In this document: one piece after another, positions 44,716 through 56,226 of the stretch
Position numbering within the stretch: position 1 is the first letter of the stretch
Layout: each line of letters starts with the position of its first letter
DNA from: Capsicum annuum
Taxonomy: Eukaryota > Streptophyta > Magnoliopsida > Solanales > Solanaceae
Reading direction: 5' to 3'
Assembly (NCBI RefSeq): GCF_002878395.1
Contig: NC_061117.1
Coordinates: forward strand, 226,079,453 to 226,143,452
Length of the DNA: 64,000 bases
Made by a program: the position numbers and the translations under genes
Notes under the pieces: generated by a model
Told to the model about the DNA's origin: nothing
Databases searched by the model: none
What the model saw: the letters and a program-made list of their open reading frames with translations, nothing else

Positions 44716-44815
44716 NNNNNNNNNNNNNNNNNNNNNNNNNNNNNNNNNNNNNNNNNNNNNNNNNNNNNNNNNNNNNNNNNNNNNNNNNNNNNNNNNNNNN
44801 NNNNNNNNNNNNNNN
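44716..44815. other. Assembly gap (100 N) in an AT microsatellite
   Basis: Flanked on both sides by (AT)n, so the assembly most likely failed on the simple repeat. Confidence 0.99.
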
Positions 44816-44856
<41 letters not shown>

Positions 44857-46239
44857 GTCGGTTTGATTCAGGTTCGGTTGGTTAACACCAAACCAAACCA
44901 AGAATGATCGGTTTTTTTTGTAACGCCAAACCAATCAAACCAAACCATAAGTCGGGTTTTTTTCTCGGTTTGGTTTGGTTCGTCGGTTCGGTTTCACTTG
45001 ACGGTATGGTCTGTACACCCCTACTCAGAATCATGATTTCCCCTTTGAATTGATTAATCATTGAGTTTTGGCTTGAAGTATGAAATTTCATATTATGCTC
45101 AGTTTTTAATATTATCATGTTCAGTTGTATTAGTCAGAGCTGGTGAATTATGAACACCCGATACCTAGAGATTCATGCATATAACAGTTTACACGTCTTG
45201 AGCACTGTAGAGTAATCAGTATTGATATTTTCAATATGTAATTACAATGAATAATTCAATTTCTAGTGTCATTCGGTTAAGAGTAGTACTTAGCATCGAG
45301 TGAACGCAAGGATGAAGCTCACCCTTCAGTTGAGGATTGAGAACTTTAGTAGAAGTCCCTAAGTTCCAGAACTAACGCAGCACCGTAGGTTATGAGGGGT
45401 CACCCACCAGTTGAGGATTGACACTCTAGTCCTTCGAGATATCAGTTTAGTGGATCTATGCCAGCCAGTGTTGGTACCTTTGGCAAGGTATTAGCACCCT
45501 TCCAACTGGGGTTACAGGTTGGACCCTGATTTGCTCAGATTGGGGTATGTCGGTTATTGTTAACTCCCACAATCCTCTGTTTATGTTTTAGATTCAGATT
45601 ATGCATGACCTTGTATTCAGTTATTCAGTTCCATTCAATACATGTTTATACTTGGCCTTGCCTTCAGTTATCATGTTTCATGCATTCATGTTCAACTCAT
45701 ACTAGTTAGCTTTTTCCATCTCACATACTCATTAAATTCAAAGTACTGATCGCATATTTTTCTACGCTATATTATCTCTTAATATAGGTTCGGACGCTCA
45801 GTACCCGAATCGCACTTAGCACGTTCCGGTGCCACTCAGTTGCAGTTTGGTGAGTCCTCACATTCGAGGACTAGTTACTAGCTACTTATTTCAGTCTATT
45901 TTTATTTCAGTCAATTGGAGTTAGTTGGGAGTTTGTCCCAACAACTCATTAAGATTTAGAGGCTTTCATAGATTTTCAGCATGTTGGTTTATCAGACAGT
46001 TCAAATTCCAGTTTTTGTTGACATTCAGTATTTTATATTTATTATCTTCACTAGTTATTTCAGTTTAGCCTCCGCCCAGTATTTTATTACTTTTCCGTAT
46101 TCTTAGTGTTATGCTTATGTCAGGTCATGGGTTCGCTTAAGGTAACTTGTGACTCTGAGCACCGCATTACAACAGGGGTAATCTCTGATAGCGACACCAA
46201 AGTTGCAAATAAGTCAATCTTCAGTCTGGATAGTTCCAC

Positions 46240-46752
46240 CTAAATAATATTGTTTGAAGCAGTTTAGTTACAGTCTTTTGACTCTTTTTTCATTTCTAAT
46301 TTTCAGGAACTGTTTCTGAATTAAGACAAAGCTCTTTTGTATTGATTGACCAGTTGTTTGATAAATCAATTAGATCGTTTTGCAGAACTGAGAAAATGCT
46401 AATGTAATCACCTATTATTTTTGTCTGTGATTTTGAACCAGAGACCTAACACCCTTAGGTGCACCTTTTCCTAAAAATTTCTATATCGAGAATACTTTCC
46501 ATCTTGCTTATTATATTGTTCTTGGCATTTATAGCAATATTGGACTGCAAAATTAGAACATATTTATGTTAGTAACCAAGTAACATAAATTCAGAATAAG
46601 AGAAACTACTCAACTTTGGATATTGATTATCAAATTATCTAAGAAGTGCTGCTTTAGTTTTGTATTTTTCATTATGTGAGAAGTGCACACAACCAGCATT
46701 GATAAGTAAACGATGTGGATCTCTACCGGATTCACCAGCTGGTGTGGTTTCA
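46240..46752 (+). pseudogene. Scattered BAHD relics, out of order
   Basis: 46240-46380 resembles the 3' flank of the BAHD genes (TTTCTAATTTTCAGGAACTG, then AAGCTCTTTTG). Downstream, 46708-46752 resembles coding sequence around residues 363-375 (GATGTGGATCTCTACC, AGCTGGTGTGGTTTC). In the genes the coding part comes first, so the order is rearranged. The pieces are too short to encode anything. Confidence 0.6.
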
Positions 46753-47328
46753 AGAACTAGTTTTGAATTCAGACACAGACAATGGAGTTCTGGTTCAACT
46801 GTTTATTCCGTTTTATTTCTTCTTTAGATGCAATGACTAGCTCGAAAATGAACTGCACAAAACATAAGAACACATAGTAAATTGGATATACCCAGTCATG
46901 ATGTCCAACTAAAACATAAATTGGAGAGTGCAGAAAAAGTTGCATGAATGTACCAATTAGATAACAAACATAAATCTCTTGTTGATACTTTCACGTTGCA
47001 GTTTAGGCAATGACCCCAACCTATAGATAAAAGGAAATAGTACGGATATGATATAGTAAAGATATGAAAAAACTTTAGTGAACTTTTCCATGTTACAACC
47101 TGACACTGTTGTTGTTAGTATAGCAAAAAGCTGAAAAGCGCACACACCAAATAAATGGCTGGTTATATGGTATTAGAAGTAAAAACAAAAGACAAAAACA
47201 AAAGACAAAAAAACATATTGCTTCAAAAAAATCGAATTATAGGACCGTTGTATAGGAGGTATGGCCATTAAATACCAAAATCAGCATCTCTAACTTTCTT
47301 TTCTTTAGAAAAGGCAAAAATTGTAAAT
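46753..47328. other. Region downstream of the WRKY gene
   Basis: AT-rich, presumably including the 3'UTR of the minus-strand WRKY gene. No clear poly(A) signal or other gene is assigned. Confidence 0.4.
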
Positions 47329-50300
47329 TTACATCTGAGGTCCGAGCGGCAACCTGTTCATGAATTGCTGATAAACGTTTGAGCCATTGGAGAGGTTCAA
47401 TCCAGGATCAGACATAGGTTCCACCTTTGGTTCTTCCTTCGGGAACATAAATCCCATGTCATGCATGGGTCGCGGCTGTCCTAGATATGGATGAATAGGA
47501 ACCTCCCCTGGCTTGTTTTGGTTAGGGTGAAATCCAGCCATTGATAGACTGGATAGGCCTTGTGGGTTCATTCCGTAGCTAAATCCTGGGGTAGGTCCAA
47601 GCTGGGGCCTCCCTGCCAAACCAAAGGAGCCAAGTGAAGGTTGCCTGTCGAACCGCGCCATGGCATTCTGAAGTTGTGCAGGCTCAGGCCTATGTAAATG
47701 GTTTTGAGCAGGGGCAGTTACTGCAGTTGGATGAGTGTTGGAGGCTCCTGAATTAACGTGACTACTGTTGCGAGCTGCAGGAACATCGTGGTTGTGCTTC
47801 CCTTCATAGGTGGTAATCACTGACTTCAGGTCATGTGAGGCCCTCTCAACATGCTTCCTGACATTGCAGCCAGCACTTGTGCACTTGTAGTAACTCCTGG
47901 CAAAACGGAAAATCCATCATTTGTAGAAAACAATTTTTCAAGTCAAAATTCAGGATTATTAATGTGACAAACCTTGGATTTGGATTCCCTTTAACAACCT
48001 TTTGCCCATACTTGCGCCAGCGATATCCATCATCAAGGATGTCCACTTCGCTTGTAGTTTGAACCACAACTCTTGGCTCTCTGATGGCTCTAGTGGCACC
48101 AGTCATATCTGCAGAGTAAGTCTCGAGCTTCCTAAGATATTATCAAAGAGATATAAAGAATAATCATCAGGTCAATTTGATAGAATTTAGGAAATCTTAT
48201 TTACTAAAGGCTAATGATGATATAGAAACCTTCTTTTAGACTCGGACTCATCTCCTTCACCATCATAACCTTGTGATATGCTGCCATGAGTTCCACGATC
48301 ATCTTCATCTTCATCATTTGAAAAAGTCGACGACACATCTACTGCATCCCCTGATTCCAACTGACTGTCGTTTTGAGCAGGGAAAGGGGCAGATCTGTTG
48401 CAGTACTCGGAGCCCAAGTTCACTGATGATGTTGCGTCAAGGTTGTTGCTCCTCCAATCAAAACCTCCTCCAGAACCAGGTGCTTTCTGGATGTTTGCCC
48501 GACCCAGATCACCATTAACACCACTTGCACCTTGTTCTACACCGTCCAGCCGTAGGTCACCAAGTGAATTTGTGGATCCAAGGGCTGATCTACGGTTAGG
48601 TGGCGGTTTTGGGTGATTGTGGGCTCCCTTGTATATAATCTCAGTAATATGACCCTCTTGAGATCGCTCAACTTTCTTCTTCACTGGACAGTTTGGATGT
48701 GTGCACTTATAGTAGCTCCGGGGATACTCGCTCCCTTTAACTTGTTTCTGCCCGTATTTTCGCCAGTTATACCCATCTTCTGCTGGGGCACCAACAACAT
48801 TTGGATCTCCACCTCCTCTTTGATCAATGTCCTCATCTTGCGGCTCATCGAGAGGTGGAGAATGCTCCACAGTACTACCAACCGTCTGAAAGGTCCTTGA
48901 CTCTGGTGTGACATTACTACCCTTGACATCCATCTCAGCAGAAAATCTAGGGAAATCAGATGCTTGATTAAGCGTTCCATTCTGAACCAGATTTTGTGTA
49001 GCCTCCATACGGTGAGATTGAAGCGAGTTCTGTGAATGAACTGAAACTTCAATGTTTGGAAATCCTTGCTGAGAAAAATTGGGCGGGTTCACCTGCAACC
49101 AAGACTAACAATAAGCTCAGAGATTGGAAACAAACAGAATATCAGTGCAGATGCCTTTTAGAGACAGAGAGAGAGTGATTACTCTGCTGTTCGTGCCAGG
49201 AAAAAGCGATGGAGCAGTCTCTGGAACTGGCTTGAAAGAAAAGGACGACGCATTGATACTCTCAAAAGCATTCTCTTTCCTATTATCTGGATCCTCCATC
49301 ATCAATGTTGAGTTTCTACTCTCGATGCCCGAGGAAAATGGAAATTTTCCAGTGGTTGGGGATGGTTGCACCTGCAACATTGATAAAAACTTTTACATGA
49401 AGGAGAACCTTGAAGAAGAGCACCTCAGTTTCAGAATAATCGGCGTTCACATAGAAGTACAAGGGGCCAAAAGAAGTCACTTCGTGTGTACAAGAGGCCA
49501 AAAGAAGTCACTTCGCGTCAGGCCAAAGCCAAATGATTCAAGCAAATTGAGCCTCTAAATGATATACATATCAGAAACAAGATCTTGCAAGATTAGTATC
49601 TTAAAAATAAACAGACGTTTCTGAGTACTGAAAGCTTCATTTAGAAGATTAAATTATCAGTAAAACCAATAAACGGACCATAAACTAGGACTCGCAACTT
49701 CTTAAAACTCTTGACATTTGGTTTTGCTTTGATATAATATAAAGCAAGGGGAAGATGGACGGATGACAGATTTTAATGCAGAACGAACTTTGCAGTGCGA
49801 GCTAACTTAAGGTAAGAGACGCTGGTTAAGAATATATTTATGATACTTATGCTACAAATTCAGAAGATGAAATCTTCCATTCAGTAAATGCAGAAAAGAA
49901 TTGCATGGAGTATGATAAACTGCAAGAATTCAATAACGATAAAAAGGAATGCTCGTAACAGTGACGCACCATAAAAAGACTCGTGAATAAGTAAAAGCAT
50001 CTGAGTTTTATTTATTAGCTAGTGTTCTCTAAAAAAAAAAAGGGATGACTACTTACAACAAAGTGCTATCCAACCTATATCCTTATACAGCTTTATATAC
50101 TACTATTTCTTCACAAATCGCAGTGTAGAACAATCATGGACTATTAAAATAGATACAAATATGTGTCTTCATCCAAGAACAACTCTTTTCATAGTCACAA
50201 ATCCTCGTCATATTGCACAATCAATAGCCTATACTATTTAAACTTGTGTGTTATATCCCTTCCATTTGTTGATGGCATGACTATTAAACTTCCGCCATCA

Positions 50301-50852
50301 TAACATAGTTCAGAAATAACCAAAAATAAGCAATCTAAATCGGGGAAAATCAATTGTGTGACGGGGGCAAAGGGTATACTTAAGGTGTATACATACCAGT
50401 GAATTTGAGAGGAAAACAGGAGACTCTAGCAAGGTTGTTGGACTAAGACCAGGAGGAATAGTTAAATAAGGAGACCGAACTCCTTGATTCTGAACTCCTT
50501 GATTCTGCCTCATATCAGCAGGTCTAAGGCTCTCCGTGTTCAGCTTTGGAGCATTAAATCCAGCTCTAGCTGCCATTCTTTCCAAGAGTCCTCCACGAGG
50601 GTTCATTTTCTGATCAGACACCGGTTGTTGTTCACTGACTGCAGCTTGTGCTTCATCATTTCCATCAAAAGTTCCCACGTTTTCTTGAGGCCCAGAAGCT
50701 AAGTTTCCACTTTTAGTTTCATTGGTACACTGAAAAGTTGATCTTGACCCAACATCATCACCTAGCAGCGACGAGAAAAAAGTTCTTGGACTTGGACTTG
50801 GAGGCATCCAATCTCCCATAATGGCAACATGATCATCAAATCCACCCATCAA
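47329..50852 (-). CDS. WRKY2-like: Group I WRKY transcription factor (WRKY2/WRKY34 type)
   Basis: Five coding exons on the minus strand: 50852-50397, 49371-49183, 49092-48230, 48131-47973 and 47896-47329. All have GT-AG borders and consistent phases, giving 744 residues. It is a nuclear DNA-binding regulator that recognises W-boxes. The N-terminal part has SP-rich motifs ([35 protein letters not shown]), likely MAP-kinase target sites, and the [19 protein letters not shown] block seen in the WRKY2/34 subgroup. Two WRKY domains follow, both with an intact WRKYGQK and C2H2 zinc finger (CX4C...HXH). The C-terminal one is split by the conserved intron after NPNPR. Between the domains lies an acidic SNDEDEDD stretch and the basic SESKRRKLE. 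It is full length and looks functional. Subgroup is from memory of Arabidopsis relatives. Confidence 0.93.
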
Positions 50853-51097
50853 TTCTCTATACTCTTAGCATGAGCAACTCAAAGGCCAAATTAACTGCAA
50901 TGAAAAGAGGAGTCAAACTCAAGGCGTAACGCTACTTCTGCCATAAGACACTTAGCTCCTAATTCATAATCATTTTAGGTATGCTAACTTATTCTTTTCG
51001 AATTTTCAAGGAGATAGCAAATACTCCTGAACAATTCTGGTTATTCTTGCAATAGACTGTCCTAGGTAACTGGTCTAACAAGCATATCTGTGGCAAC

Positions 51098-51134
51098 ATA
51101 TATATATGTGTGTGTGTGTGTTTGTGCGCGCGCG
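51098..51134. repeat. TA/TG/CG microsatellite
   Basis: Alternating purine-pyrimidine run (TATATA, GTGTGT, GCGCGC) inside the WRKY 5'UTR intron. Confidence 0.85.
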
Positions 51135-51234
51135 CTTCATATATAACAGAACAAAGATCTCGAAACCAACCTCTCCATTAATCAACTTTCCTTCTATATC
51201 AACCATAAGCACAAACGACTCTCGGATTATCATT

Positions 51235-51345
51235 TTTTTCAAAAAATTGGGAGTAGGGAAGGGATTAAAATGTGGGGACTCGAACTCTCACCAACAAGGT
51301 AAAAGTTAACGTAACCAACCAATCAACTGAGCCACTAAGATTCCC
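51235..51345 (-). mobile_element. tRNA-derived SINE in the WRKY 5'UTR intron
   Basis: A 111-bp element flanked by a perfect 14-bp duplication CTCGGATTATCATT (51221-51234 and 51346-51359). The minus strand has an A-box-like TGGCTCAGTTGATTGG and a B-box-like GAGTTCGAGTCCC, as in Solanaceae TS/SolS SINEs, and an A-rich 3' end. It is in sense with the gene. Confidence 0.88.
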
Positions 51346-52698
51346 CTCGGATTATCATTAAATCAAGGAACCAGAATACAACAACAGCATAAAGCTATTC
51401 ACATCTATGCCTCCATCTTATTAAAAACAAAATCCATCAAAGGAAAAACAAACAAGCCACAAATAATAACATTCAACAAAAGCAAAACTTTGATCTAAGG
51501 CAGCTAAAAAAAATGCAATTCCTGCTACAACAACCAAAAAAAAAAAAAAAAAATTACCTCTCCTGACTTTAAAACTAATTATTAAAAGTAAAGTTTGCAG
51601 CTTTCGTAAATCTTGAAACACATCAAGATCTAATAAATTGGGAAACAACAAAAATAGAAATAACCCATCATTTTCTAAACAAAAGGGGTCATCAAGAAAT
51701 ACCCAAAACACCCAAAACACACAAAAAAAAGCTCAACCATGAACATTCACACAAAGAAAAACACATAATAAGCAAACCCCAACAAGAGAATCAATGATTA
51801 GAAAGTAATGATCAAAAAAAAAAAGTACCTGAACAAACATAAAAAAGATAGTCAAAAAAAAGAATGATAAGAATGAAGAAAGATAAATATACCCTTTGTC
51901 CAAAATACACCAAAGACTTTCTTCCAAGAAACAAATGGGAAAAAGCAAAAGCAATTCTTTCTCCCCCCACAATTTGTTGTCAATTTCTCTCTCTCTCTCT
52001 CTGTGGAAAAAAATTGCTTACATTGGGCACAAGATTATGATTGATTTGGCAAAAGAAAAATAATTGTTATAGGGAATAAATATATTATGAACAAATATTG
52101 TAAGTGGGGTTTGTTTGGATGTTATGGTGGCCCTCTAAATGTTTTGGAATCTTTTTTTTTTTTTTTAATAATTTTTGTGTACTTCAACTAAATTCACAAA
52201 CACCGGTCACCCCACCAGCAACAAATACAAGTTACCTTTTCAACTCAACATTATGAATTTTCTACTTCTTTCATTGATGTTATTTAACTTGATATGAAGT
52301 TTAAAAAAAAAAAATTCTAAATATATATATGATTGTAAATCATTTAATTAAAAGATATAAAGGAAATTCTAAAGTTAATTAATTTCTAATATGATAACGA
52401 GTTTTGGAGTAATAAGGACAAGGTAGTGTAAAGTAGGCTCTTATCGATCGGCTCTTCCTTGAAACCCATATATACCGGATGTCGTTTAAATGATTTTTAA
52501 TTATATAAAGATGAAATTCTACGAATTAAAAAGAAAAATGGTCACATAAACTTTAACATAGAAATCAAAGTAATTTAATTTCTACTATATATTCATTATT
52601 ATTATTTTTGTTCCTATTTTTTCTTGAAAATTATTTGATGGGCTGGGCTAGAGGGTGAAAAAAACCCGGGTCTCGAAATGGAAAGTTATTGCCCAATT

Positions 52699-52743
52699 TT
52701 GACCAGCCAATGATAGATAGCCACGTGTAAGGGGAGTTTGACT
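52699..52743. promoter_or_regulatory. W-box / G-box cluster upstream of the WRKY gene
   Basis: W-box cores TTGACC (52699-52704) and TTGACT (52738-52743) flank a CACGTG G-box (52722-52727), about 700 bp upstream of the inferred first exon. This would fit auto- or cross-regulation by WRKY proteins and bZIP/bHLH input. The motifs are short, so chance is possible. Confidence 0.35.
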
Positions 52744-52880
52744 GATGGAGCTAATTTTGGGGAATAACATGTTATGATAAAACGGACAAATGGCAACTAA
52801 TAGTAATTGCACACAATTTTATTTATTTTTGGCAAATAATAAATTTAATGCATTTTTCACTTTAATCATTTATTATAAGT

Positions 52881-54149
52881 CATCAAGAGACACTCAAACT
52901 TGTTGTCAAAATTCACTTAAACATCTAAAATAAGACTTGTTCCTATCAGAGCACTAACCCACCCACCCCACATTTTGTTCCAATTGGGCCTTTTTTGTCC
53001 TATCAGCAAAAAACTTAAAGTGTGTATTGCACACACGCAATGACAGGGCAAAATAAGGTAATTGAAAGCTGACACGTGTCATTGTGGATCCAATAAATAT
53101 TAAAAACTAATTATATTTAAAAAATAAAAAAAAAAAGTATATACAAATGACATTGAGGAAATTATTAAAAAATAATTCTAAAATTATTTTAAAAAAAAAA
53201 TTGATTATTTAAAAGAAATTATAAATTTTTTAAAAAAATGAAATAAATTATTAAAAAATAATTATTAAGAAAAATTATAAATTTTTTTAAAAAATGAAAA
53301 TAAAAAATGGCGAGGATATAAATTATGAAAAAATAATTATAAAATTATTTGAAAAATAAAAATAAAAAACTGATTATTTAAAAAAAATTATAAAAAAATT
53401 TTAAAATGAAATAAATTATTAAAAATGATTTAAAAAATAAAAAATTAATTATTAAAAAAAATTATAAACATTTTAAAAATCAAAAATAAAAAATGGCATT
53501 GAGGATATAAATTATGAAAAAATAATTATAAAATTATTTAAAAAATAAAAATAAAAAACTGATTATTTAAAAAAAATATAATATTTTTTAAAACGAAATA
53601 AATTATTAAAAAATTATTTAAAAATAAAAAAATAATTATTAAAAAATTTTAAAAAATAAAAATAAAAAATGGCATTGACGATCCAAATTATTAAAAAATA
53701 ATTATAAAATTATTTAAAAAATAAAAATAAAAGCCAATTTATAAAAAGGAAATTATAAAATTATTTTTAAAAAAAATTATTAAAAAGAAATTTAAAAATT
53801 TTAAAAAAAATAAAAATAAAACTCCCCCACCTACCCCAGCGTATTGTTTTATTAAAAAAAAAAATGGGGACCCCCTAATGTTGTTTTGCCTAATTATAAA
53901 AAAGAAATTATAAAATTATTTAAAAAATAAAAAACTAATTATTAGTAAATTAGTTGTAAATTAGTAAAAAAAATGTTCCTCACATGCCTCTCAAGATGGC
54001 ACTGCACGCAGTGCTACATTGGCAAAAAAAATCCAATTTGAACAAAATGTGTGTGGGGGGGGGGGGGGGGGTTAGGGGTCTAATAGGAACAGGCTTTAGT
54101 TTAGATGTCTACGTGAATTTTGGCAACAAATTAGATTGTCTATCGATGC
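52881..54149. mobile_element. Long-TIR element (MULE-like MITE) with AT-rich core
   Basis: The left ~115 bp (from CATCAAGAGACA, through TTGTTGTCAAAATTCAC and TTGTTCCTATCAGA, to CATTTTGTTCCAATTGG) matches the reverse complement of the right end (about 54030-54149) throughout. The core is AT-rich tandem repeat and holds no transposase. TIRs this long suggest a Mutator-like non-autonomous element. The target duplication was not resolved. A G-run at about 54055-54070 lies in the right TIR. Confidence 0.75.
53144..53840. repeat. AT-rich tandem repeat, ~175-bp period
   Basis: The landmark ATG(A/G)C(ATT)GA(G/C)GA recurs near 53147, 53308, 53493 and 53669 (spacing about 160-185), with AAATTATTAAAAAATAATTA-type sequence between. 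It fills the core of the long-TIR element. Confidence 0.65.
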
Positions 54150-54259
54150 CTTTGGCATATTATATTCGTCTCATAAATAAAATGCTTTATGATTAAAACA
54201 TCAACTCTTTTGTGTTGCCTATCTTAAATGTATTTCTTTTCTAGTATATAGAAGAGGTG

Positions 54260-55765
54260 GTTTCGACCAACTTTTCGTGAATTTACTTTTTATCCCCCAT
54301 TATTTATTATATTACACTCTAATTATTTCGTGATTTATTATATTATTCCTAATTAATTATTATAAGTTATTTATATATTAGAATAAATAATATTTTTTTA
54401 TCATATTCCCCCTAATTAATTATTATAAGTCATTTATAGAAAATTAATAATATTTAATTAAAAAAATAGATATGTATAACGTTTGTTTCAGCAACTTTAA
54501 CCGTGATTTTACTATATCATCCCTAATTAATTATTATAAGTCATTTATGTATTAAAAATTAATAATATTTTATTCAAAAAATTAAATTACTATATTACCC
54601 CCTATCATTTACTATATTACCCCTAATTGCTCTGTAATTTACTATATTATCCCTAATTAATTATTAGTCATTTATATATTAGAATTAATAATATTTTTTT
54701 ATTATATTATCCCTAATTATTTATTATCAGTCATTTATATATTAGAATTAATAATATTTAATTAAAAAATAGATATTTATGACGTTTGTTTTAGCTGCTT
54801 TAACCTTGATTTTACTATACCATTCCTAATTAATCATCATAAGTCATTTATGTATTAAAAAATTAATAATATTTAATTAAAAAATAGATGACATGTTTGC
54901 CAGCACTGGTTTCGACCAGTGCTTCGTCATTTACTATATTATCTCCAATTGCTTCGTGATTTACTATATTACCCCTAATTAATTATTATAAGTCATTTAT
55001 ATATTAGAATTAATATATTTAATTAAAAACTAGAAATTTATGAAGTTTGTTTCAGCTGCTTTAATCGTGATTTTACTATATCATCCCTAATTGATTATTA
55101 TAAGTCATTTATGTATTAAAATATTAATAATATTTAATTAAAAATAGATGACATGTCTGCCTATATTACCCCTAATTGCTCCGTAATTTACTACATTATC
55201 CCTAATTAATTATTATAAATCATTTATAATAATTGATATTTATGATGTTTGTTTCAACTGCTTTAACCGTGATTTTACTATATCATTCTTAATTAATTAT
55301 TATAAGTCATTTATATATTAAAAAATTAATAATATTTAATTAAAAAAATAGATGACATTTCTGCCTATATTATCCCTAATTGCTCCATGATTTACTATAT
55401 TACCCCTAATTAATTATTATAAGTCGTTTATATATTAAAATTAATAATATTTTTTTACTATATTTTTCCTAATTAATTATTATAAGTTATTGATATATTA
55501 GAATTAATAATATTTAATTTAAAAAATAGATATTTATGACGTTTGTTTCAGCTTCTTTAACCGTGATTTTACTATGTCATCCCTAATTAATTATTATAAG
55601 TCATTTATGTATTAAAATTAATAATATTTAATTAAAAAAATAGATGACATGTCTACCTATATTACCCCTAATTGCTCCGTGATTTACTATATTATCCTTA
55701 ATTAATAATTATAAGTTATTTATATATCAGAATTAATAATATTTAATTAAATCAATGTACATTTA
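54260..55765. repeat. AT-rich tandem repeat, irregular 200-300-bp period
   Basis: The landmark GTTTGTTTCAGC(T)GCTTTAACCG recurs at about 54481, 54784, 55045, 55247 and 55541. Between the landmarks lie repeated blocks of TAATTAATTATTATAAGTCA and TTACTATATTA(C/T)CCCTAAT. Spacing of 202-303 shows that the sub-blocks vary in number. No coding content. Confidence 0.8.
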
Positions 55766-56216
55766 TGTTTGTATCTCATCAATATCAAATTTTAGTGCTA
55801 AAAAATATTTATAGTGTTGGGTCTGTACTGACACGGGTCATGCACCTCTAGTCTAAATGATATAAGAGTTAAAATTTAACTATTTTAAGTTTGTTATTAA
55901 TCAAAATTTGTATTAGTCAACGAATAAGAAGCAAACATAACATTCTTTGCCATATTTAACGATTTGGATGAAACCTTAATTAGATAAATTTCATGGATGA
56001 ATAATAGATGTGTATAATATGATAAATGACGAATTTCAATTCATTAAAAGTCGGAATTATTTCTTTTGTTTTTTCAAGTATGAATTTCTTTCTATGAAGA
56101 TAGTATTTCTCGGTCTTACGTACTATATGATAAAACGTTTAGTCGCAGTATGTATTTTTTATACACATATTTTTACTTCATCATGGTCAAATGGTGATAT
56201 GTTTCTTGCCCCAACT
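55766..56216. other. AT-rich intergenic DNA
   Basis: No gene, RNA or repeat family is recognised. The short open frame here has no domain. Confidence 0.4.
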
Positions 56217-56226
56217 TTCAACTACT

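Larger units (their letters stand above)
42325..45021. mobile_element. TIR element with GGTTCGGTTTGG-rich ends
   Basis: The left end GGACTATACATAGGTCGGGT resembles the reverse complement of the right end (GGGGTGTACAGACC). Both sides continue into long GGTTTGGTTCGGT-type stretches, in opposite senses. TA dinucleotides flank both ends. It contains an (AT)n run with an assembly gap and a Helitron-like segment. The superfamily is uncertain. Confidence 0.5.
41470..46196 (+). mobile_element. Chromovirus-type LTR relic, interrupted
   Basis: The right part (45023-46196) has GGTGAGTCCTCACATTCGAG and ends GAGCACCGCATTAC...GCGACA. The same layout is seen in the minus strand of the chromovirus 5' LTR (GGTGAGTCCTCATGTTC and AAGCACCGTGTGAC). 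The left part (about 41470-42322) has many CGAGTCGT/GACTCGTTGTC motifs and a leader-like continuation. I read it as one LTR split by the TIR element at 42325-45021. The left end and target duplication are not resolved. No internal coding region is left. Confidence 0.5.
50853..52005 (-). other. 5'UTR and 5'UTR intron of the WRKY gene
   Basis: Upstream of the ATG the minus strand has a good acceptor TTGCAG (ending about 50898). A matching donor GTTCAG|GTACTTTT lies at about 51829-51828, giving a ~930-bp intron. The first, non-coding exon would be 51829 to about 52000 and ends upstream in a GA-rich run (CT repeats at about 51984-52002). The transcription start is not fixed by sequence. Confidence 0.55.

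Noticed and set aside
46157..46200. Separate gene 3' end or promoter
   Set aside because: The sequence matches the layout of a chromovirus LTR end, so it is treated as an LTR relic.
51270..51345. Possible tRNA gene
   Set aside because: A- and B-box motifs are present but no cloverleaf can form, and the flanking 14-bp duplication shows it is a SINE.
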